Source: JBEVEP01 sp040512755 (GTDB lineage Bacteria; Pseudomonadota; Alphaproteobacteria; Rhizobiales; Rhizobiaceae). From it: 36,888 bases of DNA. The notes beneath the pieces were generated by a model. The model ran no database searches and was not told where the DNA came from. It saw nothing but the letters and a program-made list of their open reading frames with translations. Position 1 is the first letter of the stretch. The number at the start of each line of letters is the position of its first letter. The position numbers and the translations under genes were made by a program. The stretch spans positions 1-36,888 of the forward strand of contig JBEVEP010000136.1 of NCBI GenBank assembly GCA_040512755.1. Reading direction: 5' to 3'. Below are positions 13,887 through 23,107 of the stretch, piece by piece.

Positions 13887-16163
13887 ATGGCCACACTTGG
13901 GCAGATCACGCGCCGCACCCTGCTGGCCGGCGCAGCGCTTGCCGGCGGCGGCCTCGCCATCGGCTACTATTTTTACCGGAAGGCCTATGCGAACCCGTTG
14001 GAGGAAGGACTTGCGGAACATGAACAGACCTTCAATCCCTATGTGAAGATCGCCGCCGACAATACGATCACGGTCATCGTACCGCGCGCCGAGATGGGCC
14101 AGGGCGTCACGACAACGTTGGCAGCTCTGGTGGCTGAAGAGCTCGACGTTGGCCTCGACTCGATCAAGGTCGATCATGGCCCGGCCGCCTATGCTTACTA
14201 CAATTCCGAGATGCTTGCGGAAGGTGGCCCATTCCCCTTCTTCAACGAAGGCGTGGTCGCCGAATCGATGCGCACCGTGATGGGAGCGGCGGGCAAGCTC
14301 CTCGGACTGCAAGGTACCGGCGGCTCCACATCGACCCGTGACGGGTTTGACAGGATGCGTCAGGCAGGCGCTGCGGCGCGTCACATGCTGCTCGCCGCGG
14401 CGGCGGCGAAGCTATCCGTGCCGGCAGGGGAACTGGAAACCGCAAACGGCACGGTGGTTCACAAGGCGTCGGGCAGATCAGTGACCTACGGAGAAGTAGC
14501 GGCCGACGCTGTGCGCATTGAAGCGCCATCGGCTGTGCGCCTCAAGGAGCGCTCCGAATGGCGGTTGCTCGGCCAGTCGCAAATGCGGACAGACATGCGC
14601 GCCAAAGTCACCGGCGCACCCATCTTCGGTGTCGACGTATCGCTGCCCGAGATGCTCTACGGCACGGTCAGAATGAGTCCGCGTTTTTGGGCGAAACCCA
14701 TGCGGGATGACCTTTCAAAGGCCCAGAACATGCCGGGTGTCGTCAAGATCGTCCGCCTGGACACGGATTCGGGGAGTGGCTTTGGCGTGATCGCGAAAAA
14801 CACCTGGGCCGCCTTCCGGGCCGCCGAGGCTATCGAGGCAGAGTGGGGCGATCCGGAGTATCCGCCGGACAATGAGGCCATATCCAAAGCCCTGCACGAG
14901 GCACTTGTCTCGAACGATGGGACGGCGCTTCGGAATGACGGCGACACGGACAAGGCGCTTGCTGACGCGCCGCGCGACAAGGTTGTCGAATCCGATTACG
15001 AGGTTCCCTACCTGGCGCATGCCTGCATGGAACCGATGAACGCTACCGCGCGGCTGAAGGACGGCGTGCTCGATGTCTGGTCGCCCAATCAGGCACCGAC
15101 CATCGTACGCCAAGTGTGCGCCAAGGCGGTCGGCGTACCGCAGGACAAGGTCAATGTTCATACGACCTATATGGGCGGCGGCTTTGGCCGGCGCGCCGAG
15201 GTTGATTTTTCGGTCTATGCCGCCCTTATGGCGAAGGAAGCGGAGGGTCGTCCCGTCAAAGTGATCTGGACACGGGAGGAAGATATCCGCCACGATGCGT
15301 ACCGGCCGGCAGCCGTAGGGCGATTTCAGGCGCGGCTGGATGAGCAGGGTTTGCCTGTCGCGCTCGATATGAAGATCGCGTCCCCATCACCGCTGGCGAG
15401 CATCATGCGCCGCACGTTCCCCTGGCTATCACCCGTCGGTCCCGACAAGTCGATTGCCGAGGGTTCCTTTGACCAGCCTTATACCATCGCCAACTACCGC
15501 GTGACCGCGATCCCGGCGCCGGTATCGATTCCGGTCGGGTTCTGGAGGTCGGTTGGCAATTCCTATAACGGCTTCTTCCACGAATGCTTCATGGACGAGA
15601 TTGCCGTCGCTGGAGGGATCGACCCCGTCGATCTGCGTAAGCGGCTTATGACGGATTACCCCGAGGCTGTGAAGGTGGTCGAGAAGGTCGCGGAAATGGC
15701 AAAATGGGGCGAAGCGTTGCCCGACGGCAAAGCGAAGGGCTTCGCCTTCACGCTGAGTTTTGGAAGCTGGGTCGGGGAGATCGTCCAGGTCGCGCAGACA
15801 CCCGGCGGTATCCGAATCGAGAAGATGTGGATCGCGGCCGACGTCGGCATGGCGCTCGACCCCGCCATTCTGGAAGCACAATTGATCTCTGGCGCAGTCT
15901 TCGGACTGTCGGCGGCGATCGGGCAGGAGATCACTTTCGCCGACGGCATGGTCGAACAGTCGAACTTCCACGATCACGATGCGATGCGCATCTACCAGTG
16001 CCCGCAATTCGAGGTCGCAATACTGGAGAACTACCACAAGATGGGCGGCGCAGGTGAAATCGGGACGCCCCCGGCCGCGCCTGCATTAGCCAATGCCGTT
16101 TTCGCACTCACCGGAAACCGCCACCGCCGGCTGCCACTCGGCAAGGACGTGTCCTTCGTATGA
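13887..16163 (+). CDS. Molybdopterin-binding subunit of an IorB-like periplasmic aldehyde/N-heterocycle hydroxylase
   Basis: A 758-residue catalytic subunit of the xanthine oxidase family. The N-terminus carries a twin-arginine signal (TRRTLLAGAALAGG), so the cofactor-loaded enzyme is exported folded, bringing the 2Fe-2S partner with it. Molybdopterin-contact motifs include RAEMGQGVTTTLAALVAEEL, GGGFGRRAE and WRSVGNSYNGFFHECFMDE. The catalytic glutamate E724 lies in GGAGEIGTPP. It hydroxylates an aldehyde or aromatic N-heterocycle using water oxygen. Its stop overlaps the start of the cytochrome gene (ATGA). The IorB family is clear, while the actual substrate cannot be inferred. Confidence 0.92.
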   Translation: MATLGQITRRTLLAGAALAGGGLAIGYYFYRKAYANPLEEGLAEHEQTFNPYVKIAADNTITVIVPRAEMGQGVTTTLAALVAEELDVGLDSIKVDHGPAAYAYYNSEMLAEGGPFPFFNEGVVAESMRTVMGAAGKLLGLQGTGGSTSTRDGFDRMRQAGAAARHMLLAAAAAKLSVPAGELETANGTVVHKASGRSVTYGEVAADAVRIEAPSAVRLKERSEWRLLGQSQMRTDMRAKVTGAPIFGVDVSLPEMLYGTVRMSPRFWAKPMRDDLSKAQNMPGVVKIVRLDTDSGSGFGVIAKNTWAAFRAAEAIEAEWGDPEYPPDNEAISKALHEALVSNDGTALRNDGDTDKALADAPRDKVVESDYEVPYLAHACMEPMNATARLKDGVLDVWSPNQAPTIVRQVCAKAVGVPQDKVNVHTTYMGGGFGRRAEVDFSVYAALMAKEAEGRPVKVIWTREEDIRHDAYRPAAVGRFQARLDEQGLPVALDMKIASPSPLASIMRRTFPWLSPVGPDKSIAEGSFDQPYTIANYRVTAIPAPVSIPVGFWRSVGNSYNGFFHECFMDEIAVAGGIDPVDLRKRLMTDYPEAVKVVEKVAEMAKWGEALPDGKAKGFAFTLSFGSWVGEIVQVAQTPGGIRIEKMWIAADVGMALDPAILEAQLISGAVFGLSAAIGQEITFADGMVEQSNFHDHDAMRIYQCPQFEVAILENYHKMGGAGEIGTPPAAPALANAVFALTGNRHRRLPLGKDVSFV

Positions 16164-16762
16164 AACCGGTCGCTGCCATTCTCATAATGGCGACCCTCGT
16201 GGCCTTCATGGCAAAGGCGCTGGCTGAGGAACAAAAGCTAATTGAGGAAGAAACAAAGCCTGCGCAGCCGACAGACGCTGGCGGAATGGCCATGTGGGAG
16301 AAGATCTATGCGGTGTTTTCCCACCCGCGTTGCGCGAACTGCCATGTGGAGGACGCCCGTCCGCGTTGGTCAGGCCCAGAATTCACGATCACGCGCGTGC
16401 ATGGCTTCAATGTTCAGCGCGGCAGGGACAACCATGGCACCCCTGGCCTTCGCTGCAACAATTGTCATTCCGAACGCAACTCACAGGTCTTGCACGCCCC
16501 TCCCGGAGCGCCGAAGTGGCGGCTTGCTCCGGCGGAAATGGCATGGTTCGGCAAGTCATCGGCGGAGATATGTGCCCAGATCAAGGATCCCGGCCGCACG
16601 AATGGCCGTGGATTAGACGCAATCGCGGATCACATTCGAAAGGATCAATTGGTCGCCTGGGGTTGGAAGCCAGGCGCCGGACGGGAGGCGGCCCCGGGTT
16701 CCGCCGAGGAAACGTTTCATGCGATCGAGCGTTGGAAAGCTGCGGGCGCACCGTGTCCGTGA
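16160..16762 (+). CDS. Diheme cytochrome c partner of the molybdenum hydroxylase
   Basis: A 200-residue exported cytochrome. A signal peptide occupies about 1-22 (VAAILIMATLVAFMAKALA). There are two heme-attachment motifs: CANCH (C58, C61, H62) and CNNCH (C99, C102, H103). Its start overlaps the stop of the large hydroxylase subunit by four bases, so it is translationally coupled. It probably takes electrons from the 2Fe-2S subunit in the periplasm and passes them to the respiratory chain, replacing the FAD/NAD route of xanthine dehydrogenase. A distal HxxW/WGW-rich C-terminus has no recognised role. Confidence 0.88.
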   Translation: MKPVAAILIMATLVAFMAKALAEEQKLIEEETKPAQPTDAGGMAMWEKIYAVFSHPRCANCHVEDARPRWSGPEFTITRVHGFNVQRGRDNHGTPGLRCNNCHSERNSQVLHAPPGAPKWRLAPAEMAWFGKSSAEICAQIKDPGRTNGRGLDAIADHIRKDQLVAWGWKPGAGREAAPGSAEETFHAIERWKAAGAPCP

Positions 16763-16794
16763 CACAGAAAGGCGATGCCCCTGACTGTTAACGC

Positions 16795-16816
16795 TCCTGA
16801 CAAGCTGTTGTCAGGA
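16795..16816. promoter_or_regulatory. 22-base palindrome upstream of the RND genes (candidate TetR operator)
   Basis: TCCTGACAA and TTGTCAGGA are perfect nine-base arms around GCTG. The ten bases TTGTCAGGAT are identical to those at 13353-13362 beside the TetR gene. Overlapping arms AACGCTCCT (16790-16798) and AGGAGCGTT (16828-16836) could form an alternative, mutually exclusive hairpin. It lies 33 bases after the cytochrome stop and 170 bases before the RND adaptor start, so a terminator role is also possible, though there is no T tract. Confidence 0.55.
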
Positions 16817-16985
16817 TTGGTCGGGCGAGGAGCGTTTGTGATTGTAATGGCTTGAACCTAAGGGTAGAAACCGCCGCTGCCCCTTGGTGGGCAAACAATT
16901 GAATCCGGCATTCTACGCGCCCATATCGGGCATCGTGCGCGCCGTGGCGAAAACGTTCTGGCCGGGACGTGCTTGGAAAAGGACA

Positions 16986-18122
16986 ATGCCGAAGATCAGG
17001 TTCCATAAACTTGTTGCACTGATTGTGCTCGTCTGCTTTGCCGCGTGGGTGGCAACCGGCAGGTTCTCTTCCGTGGGAAGCGCTTCAACCGAGGCCGAGA
17101 AGAAATCTGCGGCCGCCGTCGAGCAGCCGAAGGCGCCCGTGAGAACTGTGGCGGTTGTGACGCCGCCGCGCGTGCAGCATGCGCGCGCGATCCGCATGTC
17201 TGGCCAGACGGAGGCCAATCAGCGGGCGACTCTGGCGGTGCGCAACAATGGCGTGATCGATCAGTTGCCGGTCAAGCAGGGTGACCATGTGAAGGCGGGT
17301 GACCTCATCCTGAAGCTCGCAGCGGAAGAGAAACTGGCCGCGATCGCGACCGCCCGGCAGGTGCTCGAACAACGCGAAGCCGAAGCGACTGCCGCCGAAC
17401 GGCTTGTGAAGAGCGGAAGCATGGCAAAGCTCCAGGCTGACAACGCGCGCTCGTCGCTTGCCATGGCGCGTTCGCTGCTCGAGGCTGCCTCCGCGGAAAT
17501 GACGCGCAACGAGGTCCGTGCGCCCTTCGATGGCGTCGTTGATCGAGTCACAGTCGAGCAGGGCAGTTCGGTCATGCAAGGCGGCGAAGTGGCGACAGTG
17601 CTTAATCTCGACCCGGTTCTGGCCGTCGGCGAAGTCAGCGAACGGGACCTCGGATTCCTGAAAATAGGCGATGAAGCGGATGTGCGCCTGGTCGACGGCC
17701 AGACTGTCAAGGGCAAGGTGCGCTACATCAGCCGCGATGCTTCTTCGCCAACCCGGACGTTCCGCATCGAGATCGCTATCCCGAATGGCGACGGTGCGAT
17801 TCCAGCCGGCATGACCGCCGAAATAACCCTGCGCACGACGCCGACCGACGCAATCATCCTCCCGCGATCCGTCGTGACACTGAGTGGTAATGGCGATTTG
17901 GGCATCCGTGCCGTGGACAAGGACAACAAGGTGACGTTCCACCCGATCGACCTGGTGGACGACACGCCCACGGGTCTTGTTCTCGGAGGAATCCCGAAGG
18001 ATGCGCGCATCATCGTCGCTGGACAGGATCTGGTGACCGAAGGCGATGTGGTGAATGCCGTCGAGGCCGACGCGGAAACCGTGAAACGGCTCGCCGACGA
18101 AGCGGCCGGCGACACACAGTAG
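16986..18122 (+). CDS. RND efflux periplasmic adaptor (membrane fusion protein)
   Basis: A 378-residue adaptor that bridges the inner-membrane RND pump and an outer-membrane channel. An N-terminal membrane anchor (LVALIVLVCFAAWVATG) is followed by a barrel-sandwich hybrid domain whose halves are GVIDQLPVKQGDHVKAGD and VRAPFDGVVDRVTVEQGS, with a helical hairpin between them (about 115-170) and beta-barrel and membrane-proximal domains after. I choose ATG 16986, with AAAAGGA just upstream; the frame extends to 16884 without typical features. The pump gene follows 11 bases after the stop. No outer-membrane factor gene is present, so a TolC-like protein encoded elsewhere is probably used. Confidence 0.9.
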   Translation: MPKIRFHKLVALIVLVCFAAWVATGRFSSVGSASTEAEKKSAAAVEQPKAPVRTVAVVTPPRVQHARAIRMSGQTEANQRATLAVRNNGVIDQLPVKQGDHVKAGDLILKLAAEEKLAAIATARQVLEQREAEATAAERLVKSGSMAKLQADNARSSLAMARSLLEAASAEMTRNEVRAPFDGVVDRVTVEQGSSVMQGGEVATVLNLDPVLAVGEVSERDLGFLKIGDEADVRLVDGQTVKGKVRYISRDASSPTRTFRIEIAIPNGDGAIPAGMTAEITLRTTPTDAIILPRSVVTLSGNGDLGIRAVDKDNKVTFHPIDLVDDTPTGLVLGGIPKDARIIVAGQDLVTEGDVVNAVEADAETVKRLADEAAGDTQ

Positions 18123-18133
18123 GGCGTCGAGCA

Positions 18134-21100
18134 ATGGGCATCGTCGGCTACGCCATCCGCAACGCGCGACTTACTCTTTCGATCATGATCTTTTTCCTGA
18201 TCGCGGGAGCGCTCGCGTATCAGTCGATCCCGAAAGAGGCCGAGCCGGATATCCAGATCCCGATCATCTACGTAAGCCTCGCCTATCAGGGTATTTCGCC
18301 TGAGGATTCGGAACGGCTATTGCTCCGGCCGGTCGAGACCCGGATGAAAAGCCTGTCCAACGTGAAGGAGATGCGCTCGGCGGCCTTTCAGGGCGGCGGC
18401 TACGTGCTCATCGAGTTCAACGCCGGCGCCGACCTTTCCACGGCGCTGGAGGACGTTCGCGCCAAGGTTTCCGACGCCAAACGCGACCTGCCGCAGGGGG
18501 CCGAGGAACCGACGATCAACGAAGTCAATCTATCCGAATTCCCGGTTCTGGTAGTGACGCTCGCCGGCGATGTGCCGGAACGCAGCCTGACCGCCGCGGC
18601 GCGCGAATTGCGCGATCGCATCGAGGAAGTGCCGGGCGTGCTCGAAGCCGCCCTGCAAGGCGCGCGTGAGGACCTCGTTGAGGTCATCATCGACCCGGTC
18701 AAGCTTTCCTCCTATGGCCTTCAGCTCGATCAACTCGTGCAGGGCATGGCCGCCTCGAACAGCTTGGTTGCCGCCGGCAATCTGGAAGGCTCGGAAGGCC
18801 GCTATGCCGTAAAAGTGCCGGCGCTCATAGAGAACGTCGAGGACGTCGCTAATCTGCCGATCGTTGCCGGTCCGAACGCAGTCGTTCGTGCAAGCGAACT
18901 TGCGACCATACGCTCGACCTTCAAGGATGCCGAGACAATCACGCGGCTCGACGGCAAGCCGGCCATTGCGATCGAGGTCAAGAAACGCACCGGCGCTAAC
19001 CTGGTGGAGACGGTTGACCAGGTCAAGCTGGTGGCGGACGCGTTTGCCAAGCAGCTTCCTGAGGGCAGCGTCGTGTCCTACAGCCAGGACAAGTCCACCT
19101 CGATCCGGCAGCTTCTTGGCGATCTGCAGAATCACGTGATGATCGCGGTCATCCTGGTTTTCATCGTCATTCTCTATTCGCTGTCAGGGCGCGCTTCGAT
19201 GCTGATCGGGCTTGCGATCCCGACATCGTTCCTTCTGGGCATACTGATGCTGTCGCTCTCCGGACTGACGGTTAACATCGTCGTCCTGTTCAGCCTCATC
19301 CTGGCTGTCGGCATGCTCGTGGACGACGCGATCATCGTCACGGAGTTCGCAGAGCGGCGGATGGCCGAAGGCATGGACAAGAAGGATGCCTATGCGCTCG
19401 CCGCGCAACGCATGGCCGGTCCGGTCATCGCAGCGACGATGACGCGTGTGGCCGCCTTCTCGCCGCTCCTGTTCTGGCCAGGGATCGTCGGCGAGTTCAT
19501 GAAGTATCTGCCGATTACGCTGATCGTGACGCTGTCGGCGTCGATGCTTTATGCGCTGGTATTCACGCCGACGCTGGGCGCCATTTTCGGCAAGGCGCAT
19601 CATGAACCCGAGCACAAGGACGGTCTTTATATGAAGACCGTCAAGGTGGCGGTAAAACATCCTGTGATCACGCTTCTTCTGGCAACCGGGTTGCTCGTGG
19701 CGGTGCCGTGGGTCTACTCGCAGAAGGGCGCCGGCGTGGAATTCTTCCCTAACGTCGAACCGGAATATGGGCTGCTCTACGTTCACGCCCGTGGCAACCT
19801 TTCGCTGGAAGAAATGGACAAGGCAACCAGCGAGGCGGAGCGCCGCATTCTCGGCTGGCCTGGCGTGAAGTCCGTCTATACCCGCGCCGGGAAGGCGCAG
19901 GGCAGCGCCAACAACAACAATGTCGCTGAGGACGTTGTCGGTGTGATCCAGTATGAGTTCGTGGATTGGCGCGAACGCAAGCCGGCGCATCAGGTTCTCG
20001 ACGAATTGCGTGTTGCCATGGCCGGCATTCCCGGCGTCGATGTCGAGGTGCAGGTTCCGGAAGCTGGCCCGCCGACCGGAAAGGCAATCCAGGTGCGGCT
20101 GTCCGCAACCGACCCCACCGGCCTGAACGAGAAGGCTGTCGAAGTTGCAGCAATGCTGAAGACGATCCCGGGCGTGATCGACATTTCGGACGGCCTGCCA
20201 CCGCCGGGAGTCGACTGGGCGCTGGAGGTCGATCGCAGCAAGGCCGCCCGGCATGGTGTCAGCCCCGCCTCGGTCGGCACCGTTGTCCAGCTCGTGACGA
20301 CAGGTCTCAAACTTTCCGAATACCGCCCGGCTGGCGCCGATGACGCGGTAGATATCCGTCTGCGCCTGCCAGAGGACCGCCGCACATTGGGTACCCTGGA
20401 TCAGCTGCGGGTCGTTACGCCTGACGGTTCCGTTCCCATCTCCAACTTCGTGGAGCGCAAGCCAGAGCCGAAGGTCGGCGTCCTGAATCGCATAGACGGT
20501 CAGCGGACAATCGTGGTCCAGGCCAACGTCGCCAGCGACGTGCAGCCGGCGGTCGCCCAGGCGCAGGTGACCGAGGCAATGAACAAGATGGAAATGGGTG
20601 GCATCCGCTGGAAGCTTGCTGGCGAGGACGAGGAGAGCAAAGCGGCCAGTGATTTCCTGAGCAAGGCATTCGGCGCGGCGATCTTCCTGATTTTCATCGT
20701 GCTCCTGGCGCAGTTCAACAAGTTCATCAGTGTTGCCATGGTGCTTGCGACAGTTGTTATGTCGACAATTGGCGTATTCCTCGGCCTGCTGATCATGCAG
20801 CAACCGTTTGGCATCGTGATGTCGGGGATCGGCGTCATTGCCCTGGCTGGCGTGGTCGTGAACAACAATATCGTGCTTATCGACACGTACGATCGCCTGC
20901 GACATGAAGGCTGGGACAAGATGGATGCCGTGTTGCAAACCTGCCGCGAGCGGGCGCGCCCGGTCGTGCTGACGGCGCTGTCAGCTATTCTCGGCGTCAT
21001 GCCGATCGCCTTCGGTCTTGGTCTCGAAATCTTTCATCACGAGACGACGATCTATGCTCCTTCGACGCAATGGTGGATTTCGCTGTCGAGCGCCATCGTG

Positions 21101-21304
21101 TTCGGCCTGGCCTTCGCGACAGCGCTCACACTCATTGTTACCCCAGCGGCGCTGATGGTGTTCTCGCGAAGCAACGACAGCAAGTTCTATGGGTTCATCA
21201 ACCGTATATTGCGTAGGGGCAAGAAGGCCGGTGGAGCGGTACCCGAAGCCGAGCCTGCAGCTTCAGCGAAACCTGCGATCACCTTCCCCAAGGCCGCCGA
21301 ATAG
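18134..21304 (+). CDS. RND-family efflux pump permease (AcrB/HAE-like)
   Basis: A 1056-residue inner-membrane proton antiporter of normal RND length. It has TM1 at 12-30, a large periplasmic domain, TM2-6 at about 335-490, a second periplasmic domain and TM8-12 at about 860-1030. The proton-relay aspartates D397 and D398 are in GMLVDDAIIVTEFAERR in TM4. It exports drugs or lipophilic compounds with the adaptor upstream. Sequence features such as IPKEAEPDIQIPI and the QGGGYVLIEF pattern fit the cation-independent HAE1/NodG-like branch rather than the heavy-metal CusA branch. The substrate cannot be read from sequence. The shared TetR-type operator suggests induction by a toxic compound. Confidence 0.92.
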   Translation: MGIVGYAIRNARLTLSIMIFFLIAGALAYQSIPKEAEPDIQIPIIYVSLAYQGISPEDSERLLLRPVETRMKSLSNVKEMRSAAFQGGGYVLIEFNAGADLSTALEDVRAKVSDAKRDLPQGAEEPTINEVNLSEFPVLVVTLAGDVPERSLTAAARELRDRIEEVPGVLEAALQGAREDLVEVIIDPVKLSSYGLQLDQLVQGMAASNSLVAAGNLEGSEGRYAVKVPALIENVEDVANLPIVAGPNAVVRASELATIRSTFKDAETITRLDGKPAIAIEVKKRTGANLVETVDQVKLVADAFAKQLPEGSVVSYSQDKSTSIRQLLGDLQNHVMIAVILVFIVILYSLSGRASMLIGLAIPTSFLLGILMLSLSGLTVNIVVLFSLILAVGMLVDDAIIVTEFAERRMAEGMDKKDAYALAAQRMAGPVIAATMTRVAAFSPLLFWPGIVGEFMKYLPITLIVTLSASMLYALVFTPTLGAIFGKAHHEPEHKDGLYMKTVKVAVKHPVITLLLATGLLVAVPWVYSQKGAGVEFFPNVEPEYGLLYVHARGNLSLEEMDKATSEAERRILGWPGVKSVYTRAGKAQGSANNNNVAEDVVGVIQYEFVDWRERKPAHQVLDELRVAMAGIPGVDVEVQVPEAGPPTGKAIQVRLSATDPTGLNEKAVEVAAMLKTIPGVIDISDGLPPPGVDWALEVDRSKAARHGVSPASVGTVVQLVTTGLKLSEYRPAGADDAVDIRLRLPEDRRTLGTLDQLRVVTPDGSVPISNFVERKPEPKVGVLNRIDGQRTIVVQANVASDVQPAVAQAQVTEAMNKMEMGGIRWKLAGEDEESKAASDFLSKAFGAAIFLIFIVLLAQFNKFISVAMVLATVVMSTIGVFLGLLIMQQPFGIVMSGIGVIALAGVVVNNNIVLIDTYDRLRHEGWDKMDAVLQTCRERARPVVLTALSAILGVMPIAFGLGLEIFHHETTIYAPSTQWWISLSSAIVFGLAFATALTLIVTPAALMVFSRSNDSKFYGFINRILRRGKKAGGAVPEAEPAASAKPAITFPKAAE

Positions 21305-21494
21305 CCGGCGGCCTCACTGGCTCACCAAAACCTATTTGCCGGCGGACCCTCCCGTCCTTCATACGAACTGCGAGTACAGGAACCGGCCAACACTGCGGCC
21401 GAAAAGTCACCCCGGAACAGTAGGCGGCCGGGAACCGGTGGCCGGTTCTCCGCATTGTCGGTGTATTGCAAGGCTGTTTCAAAGGGGAATTTCG

Positions 21495-21653
21495 ATGACG
21501 CTCGGAACCGTCCTCATCATCATTCTCATCCTGCTTCTGATTGGCGCCATTCCGACCTGGCCCTATTCCAGCGGCTGGGGCTACGGACCCTCTGGTATTG
21601 TCGGGGTAATTCTGGTGGTGCTGCTTATTCTGCTGCTGATGGGCAGGATCTGA
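21495..21653 (+). CDS. DUF3309-type small membrane protein
   Basis: A 52-residue protein made of two hydrophobic helices (TVLIIILILLLIGAI and VGVILVVLLILLLMG) joined by a conserved loop, PTWPYSSGWGYGPSG. This WPYS-W-GYGPSG loop is the signature of the DUF3309 family, common in rhizobia, other proteobacteria and often stress-associated. The ATG at 21495 has AAAGGGGA seven bases upstream. It is a single gene 190 bases after the RND permease and converges on the MFS gene. Function is unknown. Confidence 0.85.
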   Translation: MTLGTVLIIILILLLIGAIPTWPYSSGWGYGPSGIVGVILVVLLILLLMGRI

Positions 21654-21687
21654 CGCATCAGTGCCCGCACGTCGTCTGGCCGCCGGG

Positions 21688-22869
21688 TTACGATGCTGCT
21701 GGATGAGCGTGTCCTAAATCTGCCGCGCGGGCCAGCCCGGACATCAGGAACACAACGACCAGCAACCCGGAAAGGCAAACGAAAACCGGTGCAAAGCCGA
21801 TGTGCTCGCCCACGAACCCGATCGCTGATGGTGCAACCAGAATGCCAGAATATCCCATAAGCGTAACCACGCTCATGCCGGCACCGGACGAGATTCCAGG
21901 CTGATTTCCGGCGGCCGAGAAGGCGATGGGCACCAAATTCGCGATGCCCACGCCGCAGAATGCAAAAGCCGCAATTGCTAGCCATGGCCACGGAGACAGG
22001 CCAGCGACCAACATGCCTGCCGCAGCGATCAAGCTCGACACGCGCAACGTCGCGACTGCCCCGAAACGATTGCGGACACCGTCGCCCAGGAATCGCATGA
22101 CGGCCATCATGCCGGCGAAAGCGGCAAAGGCAAATCCTGCGGTGGCGATATCGGTCCCAAGTTCCTGCTGGAGGTATAGGGCCGCCCAATCGAGCACCGC
22201 GCCTTCTGGTATCATCGAAAACAGCGCCATGAGCCCCACGAGATAGATACCGGGAGTTCGAGGAAGCGAGAACTTTCGATGCTCATGCGCCACGGGATGG
22301 TCATCCGCGATCACGTGGCGCAGGGCGACGGCAATCACCGCAAGCGCCACCGCGGTGACTGCGACGGCATGGGCGATATGCCCGTAGTTCTGAATGGCGA
22401 TACCGCCGAGCCCACCGCCTGCGAAGCCCCCAAGGCTCCAGAAACCATGGGAAGACGACATGATGGCGCGCGACAGCTTCTTTTCAACGACGACGGCGTT
22501 CGCGTTCATCGCGACATCCATCGCGCCGATCATGCCGCCAAAGAGATACATGGTAACGGCGGCGAGCGGCACGTTGGGAGCGAGCGCGACCAGCAGGAGG
22601 CCAAAGGCTCCGGCGGAGGCGAACAAGCGGACAACCCATTGCGAGCCATATCGCGCAATGAGATGACCGGCCCAGGCCATGGCGCTGACGGCGCCGGCGC
22701 CAAAGACCAGAATCAGCAGCCCGAGTGTGGATTCACTGATGCCCAGCCGGGTGAGGAAAACGGGGATCTGCGGCGCCCAGCTGCCTGTGAGGAACCCATT
22801 GACCGCAAAGATCGCCGCCACAGCCCACCGTCCGCGAACTGCCAGAGCAACGGCATTGGTGGCATCCAT
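21688..22869 (-). CDS. MFS transporter (sugar/FucP-YbjJ-like branch)
   Basis: A 393-residue inner-membrane transporter with 12 predicted helices. The first helices read FAVNGFLTGSWAPQIPVFLTRLGIS and the loop 2-3 region reads HLIARYGSQWVVRLF. The GFWSLGGFAGGGLGG segment in the middle is typical of the YbjJ/FucP-like branch of the major facilitator superfamily. ATG 22869 has AGGA about seven bases upstream. A LacI-type palindrome sits inside its likely promoter. The gene follows pyruvate carboxylase on the same strand but 238 bases away and with its own promoter. Substrate unknown; a sugar is possible given the operator type. Confidence 0.85.
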   Translation of the reverse strand: MDATNAVALAVRGRWAVAAIFAVNGFLTGSWAPQIPVFLTRLGISESTLGLLILVFGAGAVSAMAWAGHLIARYGSQWVVRLFASAGAFGLLLVALAPNVPLAAVTMYLFGGMIGAMDVAMNANAVVVEKKLSRAIMSSSHGFWSLGGFAGGGLGGIAIQNYGHIAHAVAVTAVALAVIAVALRHVIADDHPVAHEHRKFSLPRTPGIYLVGLMALFSMIPEGAVLDWAALYLQQELGTDIATAGFAFAAFAGMMAVMRFLGDGVRNRFGAVATLRVSSLIAAAGMLVAGLSPWPWLAIAAFAFCGVGIANLVPIAFSAAGNQPGISSGAGMSVVTLMGYSGILVAPSAIGFVGEHIGFAPVFVCLSGLLVVVFLMSGLARAADLGHAHPAAS

Positions 22870-22904
22870 GGGGTAAATCCTGGTTGTAGACGGGGGATAC
22901 GGCG

Positions 22905-22932
22905 ACGTTAAATCGATTTAGAACAGAGTCAA
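22905..22932 (-). promoter_or_regulatory. Promoter of the MFS gene with embedded LacI-like operator
   Basis: On the minus strand TTGACT (22932-22927), a 16-base spacer and TAACGT (22910-22905) form a candidate promoter. The perfect 12-base palindrome TAAATCGATTTA (22909-22920) overlaps the spacer and the -10 edge. The central CG with A/T-rich flanks is typical of LacI-family operators. No LacI-family gene is in the window. Confidence 0.5.
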
Positions 22933-23107
22933 CCGCGAGATGCGGGCATTTGTTGGGCCAGTGATATATCCAACCAGCATCGATGACCGAGACGAGCTAT
23001 TGCGGCGGGCTCTCCAAAACATGGGCCCATCTCGGGTGCATTGGCGACACGAGTGCCCATCTAACGATGGTCGTCTCTAAGGTTTCCCACAGCGTGCCCG
23101 ATAGCTC

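Noticed and set aside
19184..20938. Long open frame (584 codons) on the minus strand
   Set aside because: It is antisense to the RND permease, whose motifs and length are fully convincing. The antisense frame is rich in His, Arg and Asp with no recognisable domain, as is usual for shadows of high-GC genes.
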